Source: Phymorhynchus buccinoides (taxonomy: Eukaryota > Mollusca > Gastropoda > Neogastropoda > Raphitomidae). From it: DNA of 64,000 nucleotides. The notes beneath the pieces were generated by a model. The model searched no databases, had not been told where the DNA came from, and was given only the letters and a program-made list of their open reading frames with translations. Position numbers and translations under genes: made by a program. The stretch covers positions 26,946,686 through 27,010,685 of the forward strand of contig CM065711.1 of NCBI GenBank assembly GCA_017654935.2, read 5' to 3'. Positions 1 to 10,799 of this stretch are shown here, in pieces; within the stretch, counting starts at the first letter, position 1; each line of letters starts with the position of its first letter.

Positions 1-100
1 TTTTTGCATGCCGACTTGAAAAATGGGGAAAAACGGGGGAAAACGACACCCCCTGCCGCCACCCCTACCACGACCAACACTCTCAGTCTCTGGACTTGTA

Positions 101-262
101 CTAGTAGAGCACTGACACACTAGCTTCGTTTTCATGCTCCTCCTCGCTACTTTCATCACTTTCTGAGTCAGAAAACGAATATTTTGGATTGTTATCATCA
201 GGTTCATCCAAATCCAGAATGTGGAGAATCTCCTCTCTCGTTAGACCACGATGGTTTGGCAT
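101..262 (-). pseudogene. piggyBac-like transposase N-terminal fragment
   Basis: A 53-codon frame starts at the ATG at 262-260 and stops at 101. It reads GLTREEILHILDLDE, then a run rich in Asp, Glu and Ser. This looks like the acidic N-terminus of piggyBac-type transposases, and two TTAA-flanked elements further on (22,970 and 32,103) encode a similar segment. No catalytic domain follows. The assignment rests on the short motif only. Confidence 0.4.
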
Positions 263-475
263 TTTCGTCTGTAATTGGCGTCCAATCGGCGATTGAACAC
301 AAAGAAATGGAAGATAACGGAAGTGTGCTTAAAGGGAAACTACTCGTGAAAGTAAGGAAAACTGTGGTCAAGAGTTTTGCATGAGTTTTCTACCTTATAC
401 TGTTGGGCGACTTTAAACGCGGCCCGGCAGTGCGTGATGTTCAAGGGCCGCGACTCCAAACGCAGCCCGCTGTCA

Positions 476-560
476 ATGTGTTAAAGGGTACATTCACCCC
501 CCTGTTTACAGTTTTAAGGGGTACATTCACCCCCAGTTTCAAATTTTAAAGGGTCAAGAC
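476..560. repeat. Direct repeat of a GTACATTCACCCCC motif
   Basis: Two copies of a segment containing GTACATTCACCCCC, spaced about 35 bases apart, are each preceded by TTAA-like sequence. This is probably the decayed end of the element that carries the fragment at 101-262. Confidence 0.4.
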
Positions 561-689
561 CCTACTTCCTATGTAAGTAAAAGGCACAGACAGACACAGG
601 CGCACATGTGCACAACACACTCTCTTCACTCGCACACCTACTGATCACTTGTTTTTTTGTGCTTGTTTTTGTTTATGACGAACAGCCTG

Positions 690-830
690 AATGGAAAATG
701 GTGTTTTGCATCCTCTCGGTCATAGACACATATGGGACATTTGTAAATACAAAGATGGTGGGAACAATACTGGCTGCAATGCCCAGAGGCAGTGCAACAC
801 CAGTAAAGTCCCGAGTTTTTATCAATATAG
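690..830 (+). repeat. Dispersed repeat R2
   Basis: About 140 bases (from the ATCCTCTCGGTC region to the AAAGTCCCGA region) recur in reverse orientation at 46,800-46,925. A short piece also recurs near 16,716-16,756. No coding signal was seen. It appears to be an interspersed repeat of unknown class. Confidence 0.6.
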
Positions 831-839
831 ATAGGTGTA

Positions 840-1400
840 GCGGTAACCACGCCTCGGATAAACCTCATCGGCTATGGTACCGCCACAATAATTGTTGTTA
901 AGGCTGCAAAAATGACGAACAGCCTGTTTCTTCTTCTTTGTCTTCAAGTTTTCTTTAACACTTGCCAGACTGGTGGCATGTTGACGAAAGGAATATCAAG
1001 TGTTTGAAACGATTTTATTGGATTTTGAGAAAAGGGTCTGCCAATGAACAATGAGTTTTCGATGTTTACTGCGTTCTGGCAGTTTCTGCACAATCTTTTA
1101 AGAATTTTAGATCTAGGTTAGCGACTCCTCATTGTGGCAGTAGCCTTGTTTGGCCTAGTAGACTATTGAAATGAGCAACGTCGTTATATCACTGAAGATT
1201 AACGACTGTGTTAACGCATAACTCATCATTTTAATGCGTCACCTCGCCCACTATTTGAGATTTCAAAGGGTAAATCTCACGCACGGTGTGACATTCTAGG
1301 GGGTGATTTGAGAGCTCTAGTGCGTAAAAACTCACAATATCTACATTTCCAGAAGCCCTGTTATGGTTAAAAAAAAGAAAGGGTTAATACAGTCAAAAAT
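840..1400. other. Intronic or intergenic sequence with nothing recognised
   Basis: I see no long reading frame, tRNA-like segment or repeat in this stretch beyond short A/T runs. Confidence 0.5.
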
Positions 1401-1404
1401 CAAT

Positions 1405-1460
1405 TATTGCCGTATTTTTTGGATTATAAGGCGATACTTTTTGGATTATAAGGCGATACT
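1405..1460. repeat. Tandem TTTTTGGATTATAAGGCG motif
   Basis: Two copies of the motif lie side by side. Related ends (TATTTTTTGGA followed by TAAGGCGC) occur at 14,520, 35,300, 41,479 and 56,370, so this looks like the end of a dispersed inverted-repeat element. Confidence 0.45.
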
Positions 1461-3028
1461 GACCACTGCCAAAGGGAGATAATAATCTGTTTAATTTCTC
1501 TGTGTTTAGGTGAGTTACCACCCTTCGCTGGTGTGGACGGAAATCATGTTGTTCATCAAAGGGTCGTTCGCCTCCCTCACCACTGCCAAGGGGAGATAAT
1601 AATCTGTTTAATTTCTGCGTGTTTAGGTGAGTTACCACCCTTCGCTGGTGTGGACGGAAATCATGTCGTTCATCAAGGGGTCCTTCGCATCCCCGACCAC
1701 TGCCAAGGGGAGATAATAATCTTTAATTTCTCTGTGTTTAGGTGAGTTACCACCCTCCCCTGGTGTGGACGGAAATCATGTCATTCATCAAGGGGTCGTT
1801 CGCCTCCCTCACCACTGCCAAGGGGAGATAATAATCTGTTTAATTTCTGCCTGTTTAGGTAAGTTACCACCCTTCCCTGGTGTGGACGGAAATCATGTCG
1901 TTCATCAAGGGGTCCTTCGCCTCCCTCACCACTGCCAAGGGGAGATAATAATCTGTTTAATTTCTGCCTGTTTAGGTAAGTTACCACCCTTCCCTGGTGT
2001 GGACGGAAATCATGTCGTTCATCAAGGGGTCCTTCGCCTCCCTCACCACTGCCAAGGGGAGATAATAATCTGTTTAATTTCTGCGTGTTTAGGTGAGTTA
2101 CCACCCTTCCCTGGTGTGGACGGAAATCATGTCGTTCATCAAGGGGTCCTTCGCCTCCCTCACCACTGCCAAGGGGAGATAATAATCTGTTTAATTTCTG
2201 CGTGTTTAGGTGAGTTACCACCCTTCCCTGGTGTGGACGGAAATCATGTCGTTCATCAAGGGGTCCTTCGCCTCCCTCACCACTGCCAAGGGGAGATAAT
2301 AATCTGTTTAATTTCTGCGTGTTTAGGTGAGTTACCACCCTTCCCTGGTGTGGACGGAAATCATGTCGTTCATCAAGGGGTCCTTCGCCTCCCTCACCAC
2401 TGCCAAGGGGAGATAATAATCTGTTTAATTTCTGCGTGTTTAGGTGAGTTACCACCCTTCCCTGGTGTGGACGGAAATCATGTCGTTCATCAAGGGGTCC
2501 TTCGCCTCCCTCACCACTGCCAAGGGGAGATAATAATCTGTTTAATTTCTGCGTGTTTAGGTGAATTACCACCCTTCCCTGGTGTGGACGGAAATCATGT
2601 CGTTCATCAAGGGGTCCTTCGCCTCCCTCACCACTGCCAAGGGGAGATAATAATCTGTTTAATTTCTGCCTGTTTAGGTAAGTTACCACCCTTCCCTGGT
2701 GTGGACGGAAATCATGTCATTCATCAAGGGGTCCTTCGCCTCCCTCACCACTGCCAAGGGGAGATAATAATCTGTTTAATTTCTGCGTGTTTAGGTGAGT
2801 TACCACCCTTCCCTGGTGTGGACGGAAATCATGTCGTTCATCAAGGGGTCCTTCGCCTCCCTCACCACTGCCAAGGGGAGATAATAATCTGTTTAATTCC
2901 TCTGTGTTTAGGTGAGTTACCACCCTTCCCTGGTGTGGACGGAAATCATGTCATTCATCAAGGGGTCCTTCGCCTCCCTCACCACTGCCAAGGGGAGATA
3001 ATAATCTGTTTAATTCCTCTGTGTTTAG
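1430..3028 (+). repeat. Thirteen tandem copies of the 5' edge of exon E1
   Basis: Units of 117-118 bases each hold a GTTTAG acceptor, the first ~75 bases of exon E1 (encoding WTEIMSFIKGSF) and a short spacer GGGAGATAATAATCTG. Copies start near 1509, 1627, 1741, 1858, 1976, 2093, 2209, 2327, 2444, 2561, 2678, 2795 and 2911, and the true exon begins at 3029. Read in the exon's phase, each copy ends in AAG GGG AGA TAA TAA, so using one would terminate translation. No donor site follows the copied part. The long + frame through the array (1765-3504) exists because the unit length is close to a multiple of three. Confidence 0.92.
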
Positions 3029-3184
3029 GTGAGTTACCACCCTTCCCTGGTGTGGACGGAAATCATGTCGTTCATCAAGGGGTCCTTCGCCTCCCTCACC
3101 ACTGCCAAGGGCTACCTGGATCTGGAGAGTTACGAGCTACTGGGCAGAAAGCAGGCTCCCAACTTCACTGGAAGCAGACACAAG
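3029..3184 (+). CDS. TRANK1: TRANK1-like exon E1
   Basis: The exon has 52 in-frame codons, VSYHPSLVWTEIMSFIKGSF to PNFTGSRHK, between TTTAG and GTAAGT. The WTEIMSFIKGS segment and the GRKQAPNF segment are characteristic of TRANK1 (tetratricopeptide and ankyrin repeat containing 1) just upstream of helicase motif II. The exon is phase 0 at both ends, which matches E2. The true exon differs from the 13 upstream copies in continuing into GGCTACCTGGAT rather than the stop-containing spacer. Walker A (motif I) should lie upstream of the window. Confidence 0.88.
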
Positions 3185-3201
3185 GTAAGTTTAAACAAGA
3201 G

Positions 3202-3494
<293 letters not shown>

Positions 3495-3544
3495 CATTGG
3501 CTAAAACTGACACAACTTCCCGGAAATAGATTATGTAAACAAGC

Positions 3545-4165
3545 TTATACTATACTAGCAATCGCCCTGTGGCAGTTAATTCCCGTGGCAGTTTTAACCC
3601 CATGGCAGTTTTAACCCCGTGGCAGCTATCTCCTCCCTACACCTACCCCCTCCCCACATTTACTTGCTCTGGGACTTATCTGCCACTCGGCGACACACTT
3701 GTTTGTTATTGTGGCTTTCAACAGACAGCCAGGGGGGGGGGAGTGAGAGGGGGGGGATAGAGGGGGGGGGGGTGTTAGGGGGTAGGGGGGGAGCAAGAGA
3801 GGGCAGGCAGGGGGTGGGTGGGGGGTGGGGGGTGGGATAGAGTGGGGGGATTAGGGGGTAGGGGGTGAGCAAGAGAGGGCAGGCGGGGGGTGGGTGGGTG
3901 GGGTGGGAGGTAATGACCTCACAAACCAATTTAACAACGTAGAGACGAAAGCAAACAGAAAAGAAACGCTTCACGCTTCGGGCTACCATTGGTTGAGAAC
4001 TGTGGCCGTTCGACCCCTTGGCGGAGGTTTCCGAAAAGTAAGGATGGCATGACCTTCGGAGGTTGCCAAGGATGCTTGATGCCAAATTTGGTGTCGATCG
4101 GTTGAGAACTGTGGCCGTGCATAAGGGACACACACACACATACAGATTTCGAAAATATATATAAG
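3545..4165. repeat. Short tandem TGGCAGTTTTAACCCC units, G-rich tract and dispersed repeat
   Basis: At 3570-3625 TGGCAG(T/C)TTTAACCCC-like units repeat. At 3729-3912 the + strand is dominated by runs of 4-10 G, with two near copies of a GGGATAGAG/GGGTAGGGGG block. At 3985-4165 GGTTGAGAACTGTGGCCGT occurs twice, followed by a CA run. No gene was seen. Confidence 0.7.
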
Positions 4166-4199
4166 ATTACTTCAACATTTTGAATCAGGGCATCAAAAC

Positions 4200-5065
4200 T
4201 GGGCAGGCAATGTTAAACATAATTATTCTCACAGTTAATTGTTTTGGTTTTGTTTGGCTTAATCAAGGAGTTGGAGATGTTCGTGTACGAATTTAAAGAT
4301 CGGCTTACATCATGTTATAAACAAAATTGGCACTCTAAGATAGAAGAAAGTGATAAATATTCCTGGTTTCAATCCTTTAAAAGTTTTTTGCATCCAGAAA
4401 AATTCCTGTTGGTAGTTCATAATAAGTGGCATAGGGGCTTGCTAGCTAGATTTAGAAATAGGTCATTGGGTTTTAGAAATAATAAAAGATGGTTTGAACG
4501 AGAAAATGCAGTTGATAATTTATGTTTTATGTACAGATGGTGTGAAAGAAAATGAAGAACATTTTGTATTTCAATGTACAGCATATAATGGAATTAGAGC
4601 TAAATCCCAACTATTTACCTTGGATGTGGTGAGGCAGAAGAGCATATGCTATTTATTATCTTCGGAAGATGATGAATTAATATTGTTATTTGCAAAATAT
4701 GTAGCAGAAGCTTTCACATTGCGAAAAAGAAAACTTCTCCAGCTGAATGGTTAGGAATAATTATAAATATCATTTGGCTTGATGATCTGTTGCTATTCTT
4801 TTAGTTTTTGTACCTTTTTACATTACTTGATTACTACCATTATTATTTGAGTAGTTCGAGAAACAATTATTGACCAGGATAAGTTGGTAGTCATGTATTA
4901 CGATTGTGTTTACTATAATGGTTATAAGTTTCACTTTAGTTGATTTATTTGTTTGTGTTCTTATTGTTTGTTATGATATAATGCATACGCTGCGGGGAAA
5001 AAGAGAGGCCCCGTGACATTAGGGTGTATTATTATGCCAGTGTCAATTAAAACATTTTGAAGCGT
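4200..5065 (+). mobile_element. 5'-truncated LINE, 3' end with frameshifted RT C-terminus
   Basis: Two overlapping frames (4244-4555 and 4494-4754) together resemble the C-terminal tail of a non-LTR retrotransposon reverse transcriptase. Frame 1 ends in a Cys-containing segment. Frame 2 continues with NEEHFVFQCTAYNGIR, the usual Cys/His-type motif near the ORF2 end. The frame change lies near 4,500-4,555. An A/T-rich 3' UTR follows and ends in AATTAAAACATTTTGAAG just before a CT microsatellite. It is a dead copy; the clade was not determined. Confidence 0.7.
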
Positions 5066-5078
5066 CTCTCTCTCTCTC

Positions 5079-5167
<89 letters not shown>

Positions 5168-5244
5168 CTCACTCAGTCTCTCTATCTCTCATTGTCTGTC
5201 AGTCGGTCTCTCTCTCTCTCCCTCTCCCTCTCTCTCTCTGTCTC

Positions 5245-5295
<51 letters not shown>
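5066..5295. repeat. (CT)n microsatellite
   Basis: CT repeats with short interruptions, directly after the LINE 3' end. The following 5,300-5,578 holds nothing recognisable. Confidence 0.95.
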
Positions 5296-5301
<6 letters not shown>

Positions 5302-5578
5302 AATAAGCACATTTCTAAAAGTTGATGTAATGAATGTTAATGATAATTATTTGGTTGATATAATTTCGTTTCACACGTTTGATTAATGTTCTTTCAGTTA
5401 TGTTCTATTTCTGTCATGTTGTTGCACCTAACCTGAATTTCTCTTTTGGAGATATTAAAGTATCCTTGAACTTGATTATCTTTATTTTGGGCTAAAAGTT
5501 GAAAAACTGCAAAGCTTTTTTTTTTCTCACCCTAAGTGAGTGTACTGAGGGGTGGGTGTGAAAACAGTCTTGTTAGTC

Positions 5579-5999
5579 TTAAAGGGGCACCCTGGCGGAT
5601 GAGCTTTTGCCAGAAACACGTTGAGATCACCAGGAAAACACCCTTTACAGAGATCGCAACACTCACTTTGCTCTGGTTTCCTAGAAATCAAACCGTCAAA
5701 TCGGCGATTCTTCCTTGGCGGAGGTGCTGGAAGTCAAATTCTTTCAGTGAAAGAGAAGGCATGTGCCTTCTCTTTTCTAATGGCAATGAAGAAAAAGCTT
5801 CAACCACAATGAGTGGTCTCCACCCACCCCATCCAAAATGGCTTATCTCTCCGGCATCTCCGCCAAGGAGGAATCACCGTTTTGACGGTTTGATTTCTAG
5901 GAAACCAGAGCAAAGTGAGCATTCCGATCCTTGAAAAGGCTGTCTTTCTGGTGATCTCAACGTGCTTGCAAAAACTCATCTGTCAGGGTCCACCTTTAA
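5579..5999. mobile_element. TTAA-flanked foldback element
   Basis: TTAA at 5579-5582 and 5996-5999 flank long inverted arms. The left arm starts AAAGGGGCACCCTGGCGGAT, and the right arm ends as its imperfect complement. The arms stay complementary for roughly 170 bases, through the AGAAATCAAACCGTC segment and its inverse, leaving a short centre. Size, TTAA target and lack of coding capacity fit a piggyBac-type MITE. Confidence 0.8.
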
Positions 6000-6208
6000 C
6001 CCCTTCAGGACTTCACTGCCTTAGGTAAACTCCATTACTGGCCTGGGGCTGCCGAGAAATTTTCTTTATAACAAATAAGAAGCGCAACAAAACTCACACT
6101 GTCAATGATTCAGTTTTGACAACATTACTGGTTGATCCGAGTTTATTTTTCACTTTGAAATCGTGGTTACTTGCATTAAAATCAGAGTCATTAGTCTCCT
6201 TATTACTA

Positions 6209-6770
6209 CAGACAAACCTCTATTTTAAGACTTCCAAAATGTCCGGAAAAATCGGTCGTAAATTGGAGGGGTCGTATGACGGAGGTTTTCACTGGCAGCC
6301 GTAGAAAGAAAAAGTTCAGCACAGTTCATACTCTCTTCTTCATGCACACATACAATGACATATTAAAACTGGATTTGGGTCTTTCCAACTCCATAGGATT
6401 GTGCAATCGATATTACAGTTTCACTTTGCCGACTTCTTTTAATCACCTCCACTCTCGTCCAAAGTCAGTGGTTTTCTTTTTCAAAGTCAGTGGTTTTCGT
6501 GCTTTTCCTACGCTTTCCGCCATCTTTTCTACAACAAGGGAAGCGACTCCGCTTTCAGGCCCTTGACCGTGGTTGTTTCCCTTTGCTCGAAGTCTATGCA
6601 GACGACAACAACGGTCGTAAAAACCAACAAAATGGCGGTCGTAAGTCGCGTTTCAGAGGAAGTCGTTTAAGAGAGGTCGTTTACATAGTAAAATGCATCT
6701 GTGCCAACAAATCCGGTCTCAAATGAGAGGTGGTCGCTTAACAGAGGGTCGTAAAATAGGGGTTTGTCTG
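6209..6770. mobile_element. pogo/Tigger-like MITE (562 bases)
   Basis: Terminal inverted repeats CAGACAAACCTCTATTTTA and its complement are flanked by TA (6207-6208 and 6771-6772). The interior carries GGTCGTAAATTGGAGGGGTC and several GGTCGT-type repeats but no transposase. CAG...CTG ends with a TA duplication are typical of the pogo/Tigger branch of Tc1/mariner. Confidence 0.75.
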
Positions 6771-6980
6771 TATCACTGTTGATGAAAACGTATTGGAGTG
6801 TTTTCTGAGGCTTGTCTAGGGCCGATTTGTTCAAAAACTTTTAACATTAAAAATCAAGACGGAAATACCAAACATAAGTAAACCGAAAGCTGGAACAGTG
6901 ATGAAGAGATATAACTTGAAAAAACCGTGGTTTGGATTTTTTTTTTTTAAACATGGATTTAGACAGGTTTTAGACTTGAA

Positions 6981-7171
6981 CCCTTTCACCGCCAGCCATT
7001 TTTTAGCCAAAAAATACCATTAAACTTAACTTGGAAGAGAAAAAAAAAAATCTGCAATATTAGGAATTCCTCTGTGACATGCATAACATTAGGCCTATCT
7101 TTACCTCCCAAGATTAAGAAAACAGGGTCTTTGGATAACGGGCCCTGATTTGATGCCTTTCGGTGAAAGAG
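6981..7171 (-). mobile_element. TTAA MITE family F1, copy 1
   Basis: The ends are CCCTTTCACCGCC and, on the other side, TTTCGGTGAAAGAGTTAA. The interior matches, in reverse, the copies at 15,103 and 31,549 (GGCCTAATGTTA and CAGGGCCTGTTATCC segments). The left flank is mutated (TTGAA) and the right TTAA is intact at 7172-7175. Confidence 0.7.
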
Positions 7172-7184
7172 TTAAAAAAAATCG

Positions 7185-8055
7185 CTGTTCCGAGAATACT
7201 CGTAAGTAGGCCCTGACTGGCGTACTCCTGTTCCGAGAATACTCGTAAGTAGGCCCTGACTGGCGTACTCCTGTTCCGAGAATACTCGTAAGTAGGCCCT
7301 GACTGGCGTACTCCTGTTCCGAGAATACTCGTAAGTAGGCCCTGACTGGCGTTCTCCTGTTCCGAGAATACTCGTAAGTAGGCCCTGACTGGCGTTCTCC
7401 TGTTCCGAGAATACTCGTAAGTAGGCCCTGACTGGCGTTCTCCTGTTCCGAGAATACTCGTAAGTAGGCCCTGACTGGCGTTCTCCTGTTCCGAGAATAC
7501 TCGTAAGTAGGCCCTGACTGGCGTTCTCCTGTTCCGAGAATACTCGTAAGTAGGCCCTGACTGGCGTTCTCCTGTTCCGAGAATACTCGTAAGTAGGCCC
7601 TGACTGGCGTACTCCTGTTCCGAGAATACTCGTAAGTAGGCCCTGACTGGCGTACTCCTGTTCCGAGAATACTCGTAAGTAGGCCCTGACTGGCGTACTC
7701 CTGTTCCGAGAATACTCGTAAGTAGGCCCTGACTGGCGTTCTCCTGTTCCGAGAATACTCGTAAGTAGGCCCTGACTGGCGTACTCCTGTTCCGAGAATA
7801 CTCGTAAGTAGGCCCTGACTGGCGTACTCCTGTTCCGAGAATACTCGTAAGTAGGCCCTGACTGGCGTACTCCTGTTCCGAGAATACTCGTAAGTAGGCC
7901 CTGACTGGCGTTCTCCTGTTCCGAGAATACTCGTAAGTAGGCCCTGACTGGCGTTCTCCTGTTCCGAGAATACTCGTAAGTAGGCCCTGACTGGCGTACT
8001 CCTGTTCCGAGAATACTCGTAAGTAGGCCCTGACTGGCGTACTCCTGTTCCGAGT
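7185..8055. repeat. 43-bp minisatellite, 20 units
   Basis: The unit starts CTGTTCCGAGAATACTCGTA and ends in CCCTGACTGGCGT(A/T)CTC. Twenty near-identical copies differ almost only at one position. Along the + strand the variant order is AAATTTTTTAAATAAATTAA. Because 43 is not a multiple of three and no frame holds a stop, a 320-codon - strand frame with a 43-residue period results. The array starts directly after the TTAA MITE at 6,981. Confidence 0.96.
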
Positions 8056-8260
8056 TTACTCATAATTCGTCTGGAATGAGTTAAGAATCCGTCTGATTCT
8101 CAGGGGACCAATCAACAGCCAAAGAAGTGTATTTATCTGTGCGCGTGTGATATTTGTCAAGGGTGGTCTTTTTTCACTGCTGTGAACATGCCTGCTAAGA
8201 CTGATACCAAAAAGATTTAGGAAAATCTTTCTTTTTTTTTCTTTTCTCAAATTAGTTTAA

Positions 8261-8853
8261 CCCCTTCCCCTGGGGGTGTGATGTCATTGATGATGTCATA
8301 ACTTTCTATGTCATACTCTTGGAATGCTGTTTTTTTTTATAATCTTAGACAAGTCAGGAAAGATGTAGATATATATCTCTAAGACTATTTCATCAAATTG
8401 AGTCTAACAGGTATTAGGTACTTTATAGTCACATAGGCGTCTCTGTGAAATTCGGGTTGCTCCCACCTGGAGAGCGCGTCGCAGCCAGAGGCGCGCCACC
8501 CAATTTTTTGTGTGCATGTGATTTTTGTGTGACTGATGAAGAAGGAAGGAGGGGGGGGGGAGGTAAATTTTGACCAAATGACAACTTTTTAATTGCCACT
8601 GGGTTTAACATGTGCTAAGTGCATGGGCATGTGGGACCGCAGTTTATCGTCTCATCCGTAAGACTCCACATTCAGACCGCAAGGCCTAGTGCAGAGCGAG
8701 AGAAAAAATCCCCTGTGCCCAGGTTCGAACTCGGGTTTACTTGACACGAGGCGAACGCGCTACCTCTGTGCCACTCTACACCACAGGATCTCTTTTCAAT
8801 TTTATGACAGAGAAAAATATTATTTCTCTTATTTTTCTCTGGCAGTGAAAGGG
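8261..8853 (-). mobile_element. TTAA MITE family F2, copy split by a SINE
   Basis: TTAA at 8257-8260 and 8854-8857 bound ends beginning CCCCTTCCC and finishing TGGCAGTGAAAGGG. Interior segments (CAGGAAAGATG, ATATATCTCTAAGAC, TTGAGTCTAACA) match the unbroken copies at 35,918 and 61,758. The SINE at 8,412-8,782 sits inside it. Confidence 0.75.
8412..8782 (-). mobile_element. tRNA-derived SINE, copy 1
   Basis: Read on the - strand from 8,782, the head has an A-box-like TGGCACAGAGGTAGCGCG and a B-box-like GAGTTCGAACC, as in tRNA-derived pol III promoters. A body shared with 14,731-15,075 follows, including a conserved GCGACGCGCTCTCCAGGTGG segment, and the element ends in an ACCTAATACC tail. ACAGG on both sides is a likely target duplication inside the F2 MITE. 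Confidence 0.85.
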
Positions 8854-8897
8854 TTAACAATATTTCTACGTCATCTCTTGTTTTACGTGCGCTTTAG

Positions 8898-9026
8898 GTG
8901 CACGAACTGTTCCTGCGCTACACGGACTACAAGCGTCAGCACGGACTTTACGATGAAGCGGACCTGGTTTTCAACATCTACCGGCGTCTCAGAATGGCCG
9001 GACCCCTACCTTGGGTGCTGCATGAG
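8898..9026 (+). CDS. TRANK1: TRANK1-like exon E2, with a GC donor
   Basis: Forty-three codons run from VHELFLRYTDYKRQHGLYDE to GPLPWVLHE, phase 0 at both ends, after GCTTTAG. This is the segment just before helicase motif II and joins E3 (IFVDETQD) without a gap. The donor reads GAG|GCAAGT at 9026-9027, so the intron would be GC-AG. No GT in the right phase is nearby, since extending to the next GT would still need to pass in-frame GCA AGT TCA TTT. Confidence 0.88.
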
Positions 9027-9275
9027 GCAAGTTCATTTGTGAAATTTACATACGTTATTTTGTGAAATTTACGTAAGTTAATTTGTGAAATTTACATCAG
9101 TTAATTTGTTATATTTACATAAGTTAATTTGTTATATTTACATAAGTTAATTTGTTAAATTTACATACGTTATTTTGTGAAATTTACATAAGTTCATTTG
9201 TGAAATTTTCATAAGTTAATTTGTTATATTTACATAAGTTAATTTGTTATATTTACATAAGTTGATTTGTTAAAT
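9027..9275. repeat. Intronic ~26-bp minisatellite starting at the E2 donor
   Basis: About ten units of the form (A)AGTTAATTTGTGAAATTTACAT follow one another directly from the GC donor. Several contain GTAAG or ATAAGTT, resembling the donor itself. A (GA)n run lies at 9,623-9,682. The rest of 9,280-10,060 shows nothing I recognise. Confidence 0.85.
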
Positions 9276-9618
9276 TTAGTCGCTGCGCTAGTTTCTCACA
9301 ACAAGCTTGCAAAGTCAAAAATCTCATTTTTTTTAAAAATCGATTTTGAGTTATGTGTATTTTCGTGCTCTCTAACGTCTTATCTTTCATATTTATAAAA
9401 GACACTCTTTGTTATGGCCTCTAAATACAAAAAAAAAAGGCTTTAAAATGAGTAGATTGATGCATTTTCTACAGGTAGGCTAAACTTTAGACTGCGTTTT
9501 CTCAAAATGGTATCATTAGAAAGAGAATTGTCTGAAGTTTTGAAATGTGTAACTTTCTTAGAATGGTCAGTTTGACACTTAATGTCCCTTTCACATTTGT
9601 CACATTTGTGAAGTTTAC

Positions 9619-9684
<66 letters not shown>

Positions 9685-10119
9685 CTGTGCCTGTCTCTGT
9701 GTCTGTGTGTGTGTTTATATAAACAGGAGATTGGTTTCTCGATGACGTTTTATACCCATTTTATATATAGGTTTGTAGCCTACCTTTTCGAAATGGTAAC
9801 AGCTACTGTCTCATAATTTGAAAGACAGTGGGTCAGGTCAGAGTTTTGAATCCTGTTCAATTCAGCGTTGTGTCCTTGAAAAAGATACCTACCCCCCTAG
9901 AAAACGTTGAGTAGTCTGGCTAGCTGAAATGAGTAGCATTGAGTGTCCAATGAGTAGCAAAGCGCGAAACCATGAACTATAAGATGATCAGGCAAGTATC
10001 GTATCATTTGTAAACTGCCTTTATTCCCTTTTCATAGAAGTTAAGCACACTTTTCAAGACACTTTCACAAACTGTGTTCTTTAAAAATTGATACTAACCT
10101 CATCCAGTTCCCTTCAGAT

Positions 10120-10300
10120 GAACGTGTGTGTGTTTTTGTGTGTGTATGTGTGCGTGTGATCAACAGATGTGTTTGAGTGAAAGCTTGTGTGTGTCTGTGT
10201 TTGTGTGTGTGTGTGTATGCGCGCGCGTATGTGTGTTGCAGTTTGTGATTTTGAGTATGTGTATGAATGTGTGTGTATTTGTATAGGTCATGTGTTTGAA

Positions 10301-10370
<70 letters not shown>

Positions 10371-10465
10371 CGTGTGTGTGTGTGTGTGTGTGTGTGAATG
10401 CCCATTGATTATTATACGCGCGCGTGTGTGTGTATGCGTGTGCGTGCATGCGTGTGCGTGGTGTG
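10120..10465. repeat. (GT)n microsatellite
   Basis: Long GT runs with CG-rich interruptions (10,215-10,230 and 10,417-10,425). The Cys/Val or His/Thr frames across it are not genes. Confidence 0.97.
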
Positions 10466-10479
10466 TGACTATTTTCTTC

Positions 10480-10791
10480 TTCTCTATGAAGTACCAGATC
10501 TTTGTGCGGCTTCCCCTTACAGTGTTTAGCGCAGACAGCCAAACCACCGTGACCGACAGTAAAGTCTTTTTTGCACACCGTGCAAAAAGTGTGATGCTCC
10601 CCCCTCTTCGATGCTATGATGCATGGAAACTCCCGATGGTAGCTCGACAGATATTTCTGGTTCGCAGTCCTCGGAGTTACTGTTCTATTTGGCTTGGTCT
10701 TTTTAGTTTCATTTTCCGATTCTACTTCTTCCACCTCTGATTCATCATCCGTTTCGTGTCTTTTTCGCTTTTGCTGTGCACCGCAATCCAT
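10480..10791 (-). pseudogene. hAT-like transposase N-terminal fragment with BED-like zinc finger
   Basis: From the ATG at 10,791 the - strand reads a Lys/Arg- and Glu-rich stretch, then FCTVCKKDFTVGHGG, then AKHCKGKPHKDLV. The C-x2-C ... HGG ... H ... H pattern is the BED-like finger found at the start of many hAT-type transposases. A related segment occurs at 25,050. Homology stops near a possible donor (CTG|GTACTT, about 10,494), and the frame then runs into the GT microsatellite. No catalytic domain was seen. Confidence 0.65.
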
Positions 10792-10799
10792 TTTTCCCC

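Noticed and set aside
7185..8055. CRISPR-like array
   Set aside because: Units are contiguous with no unique spacers and the genome is animal. The same applies to the 47-bp array at 36-39 kb.
7101..8063. A 320-codon - frame with a 43-residue repeat, which could be taken for a repetitive secreted protein
   Set aside because: It is a noncoding 43-bp minisatellite lacking stops in all phases; no signal peptide or splice-supported context.
8700..8782. Functional tRNA gene on the - strand
   Set aside because: A- and B-box-like segments are present, but the cloverleaf is not complete and the sequence continues into a SINE body repeated at 14.7 kb.
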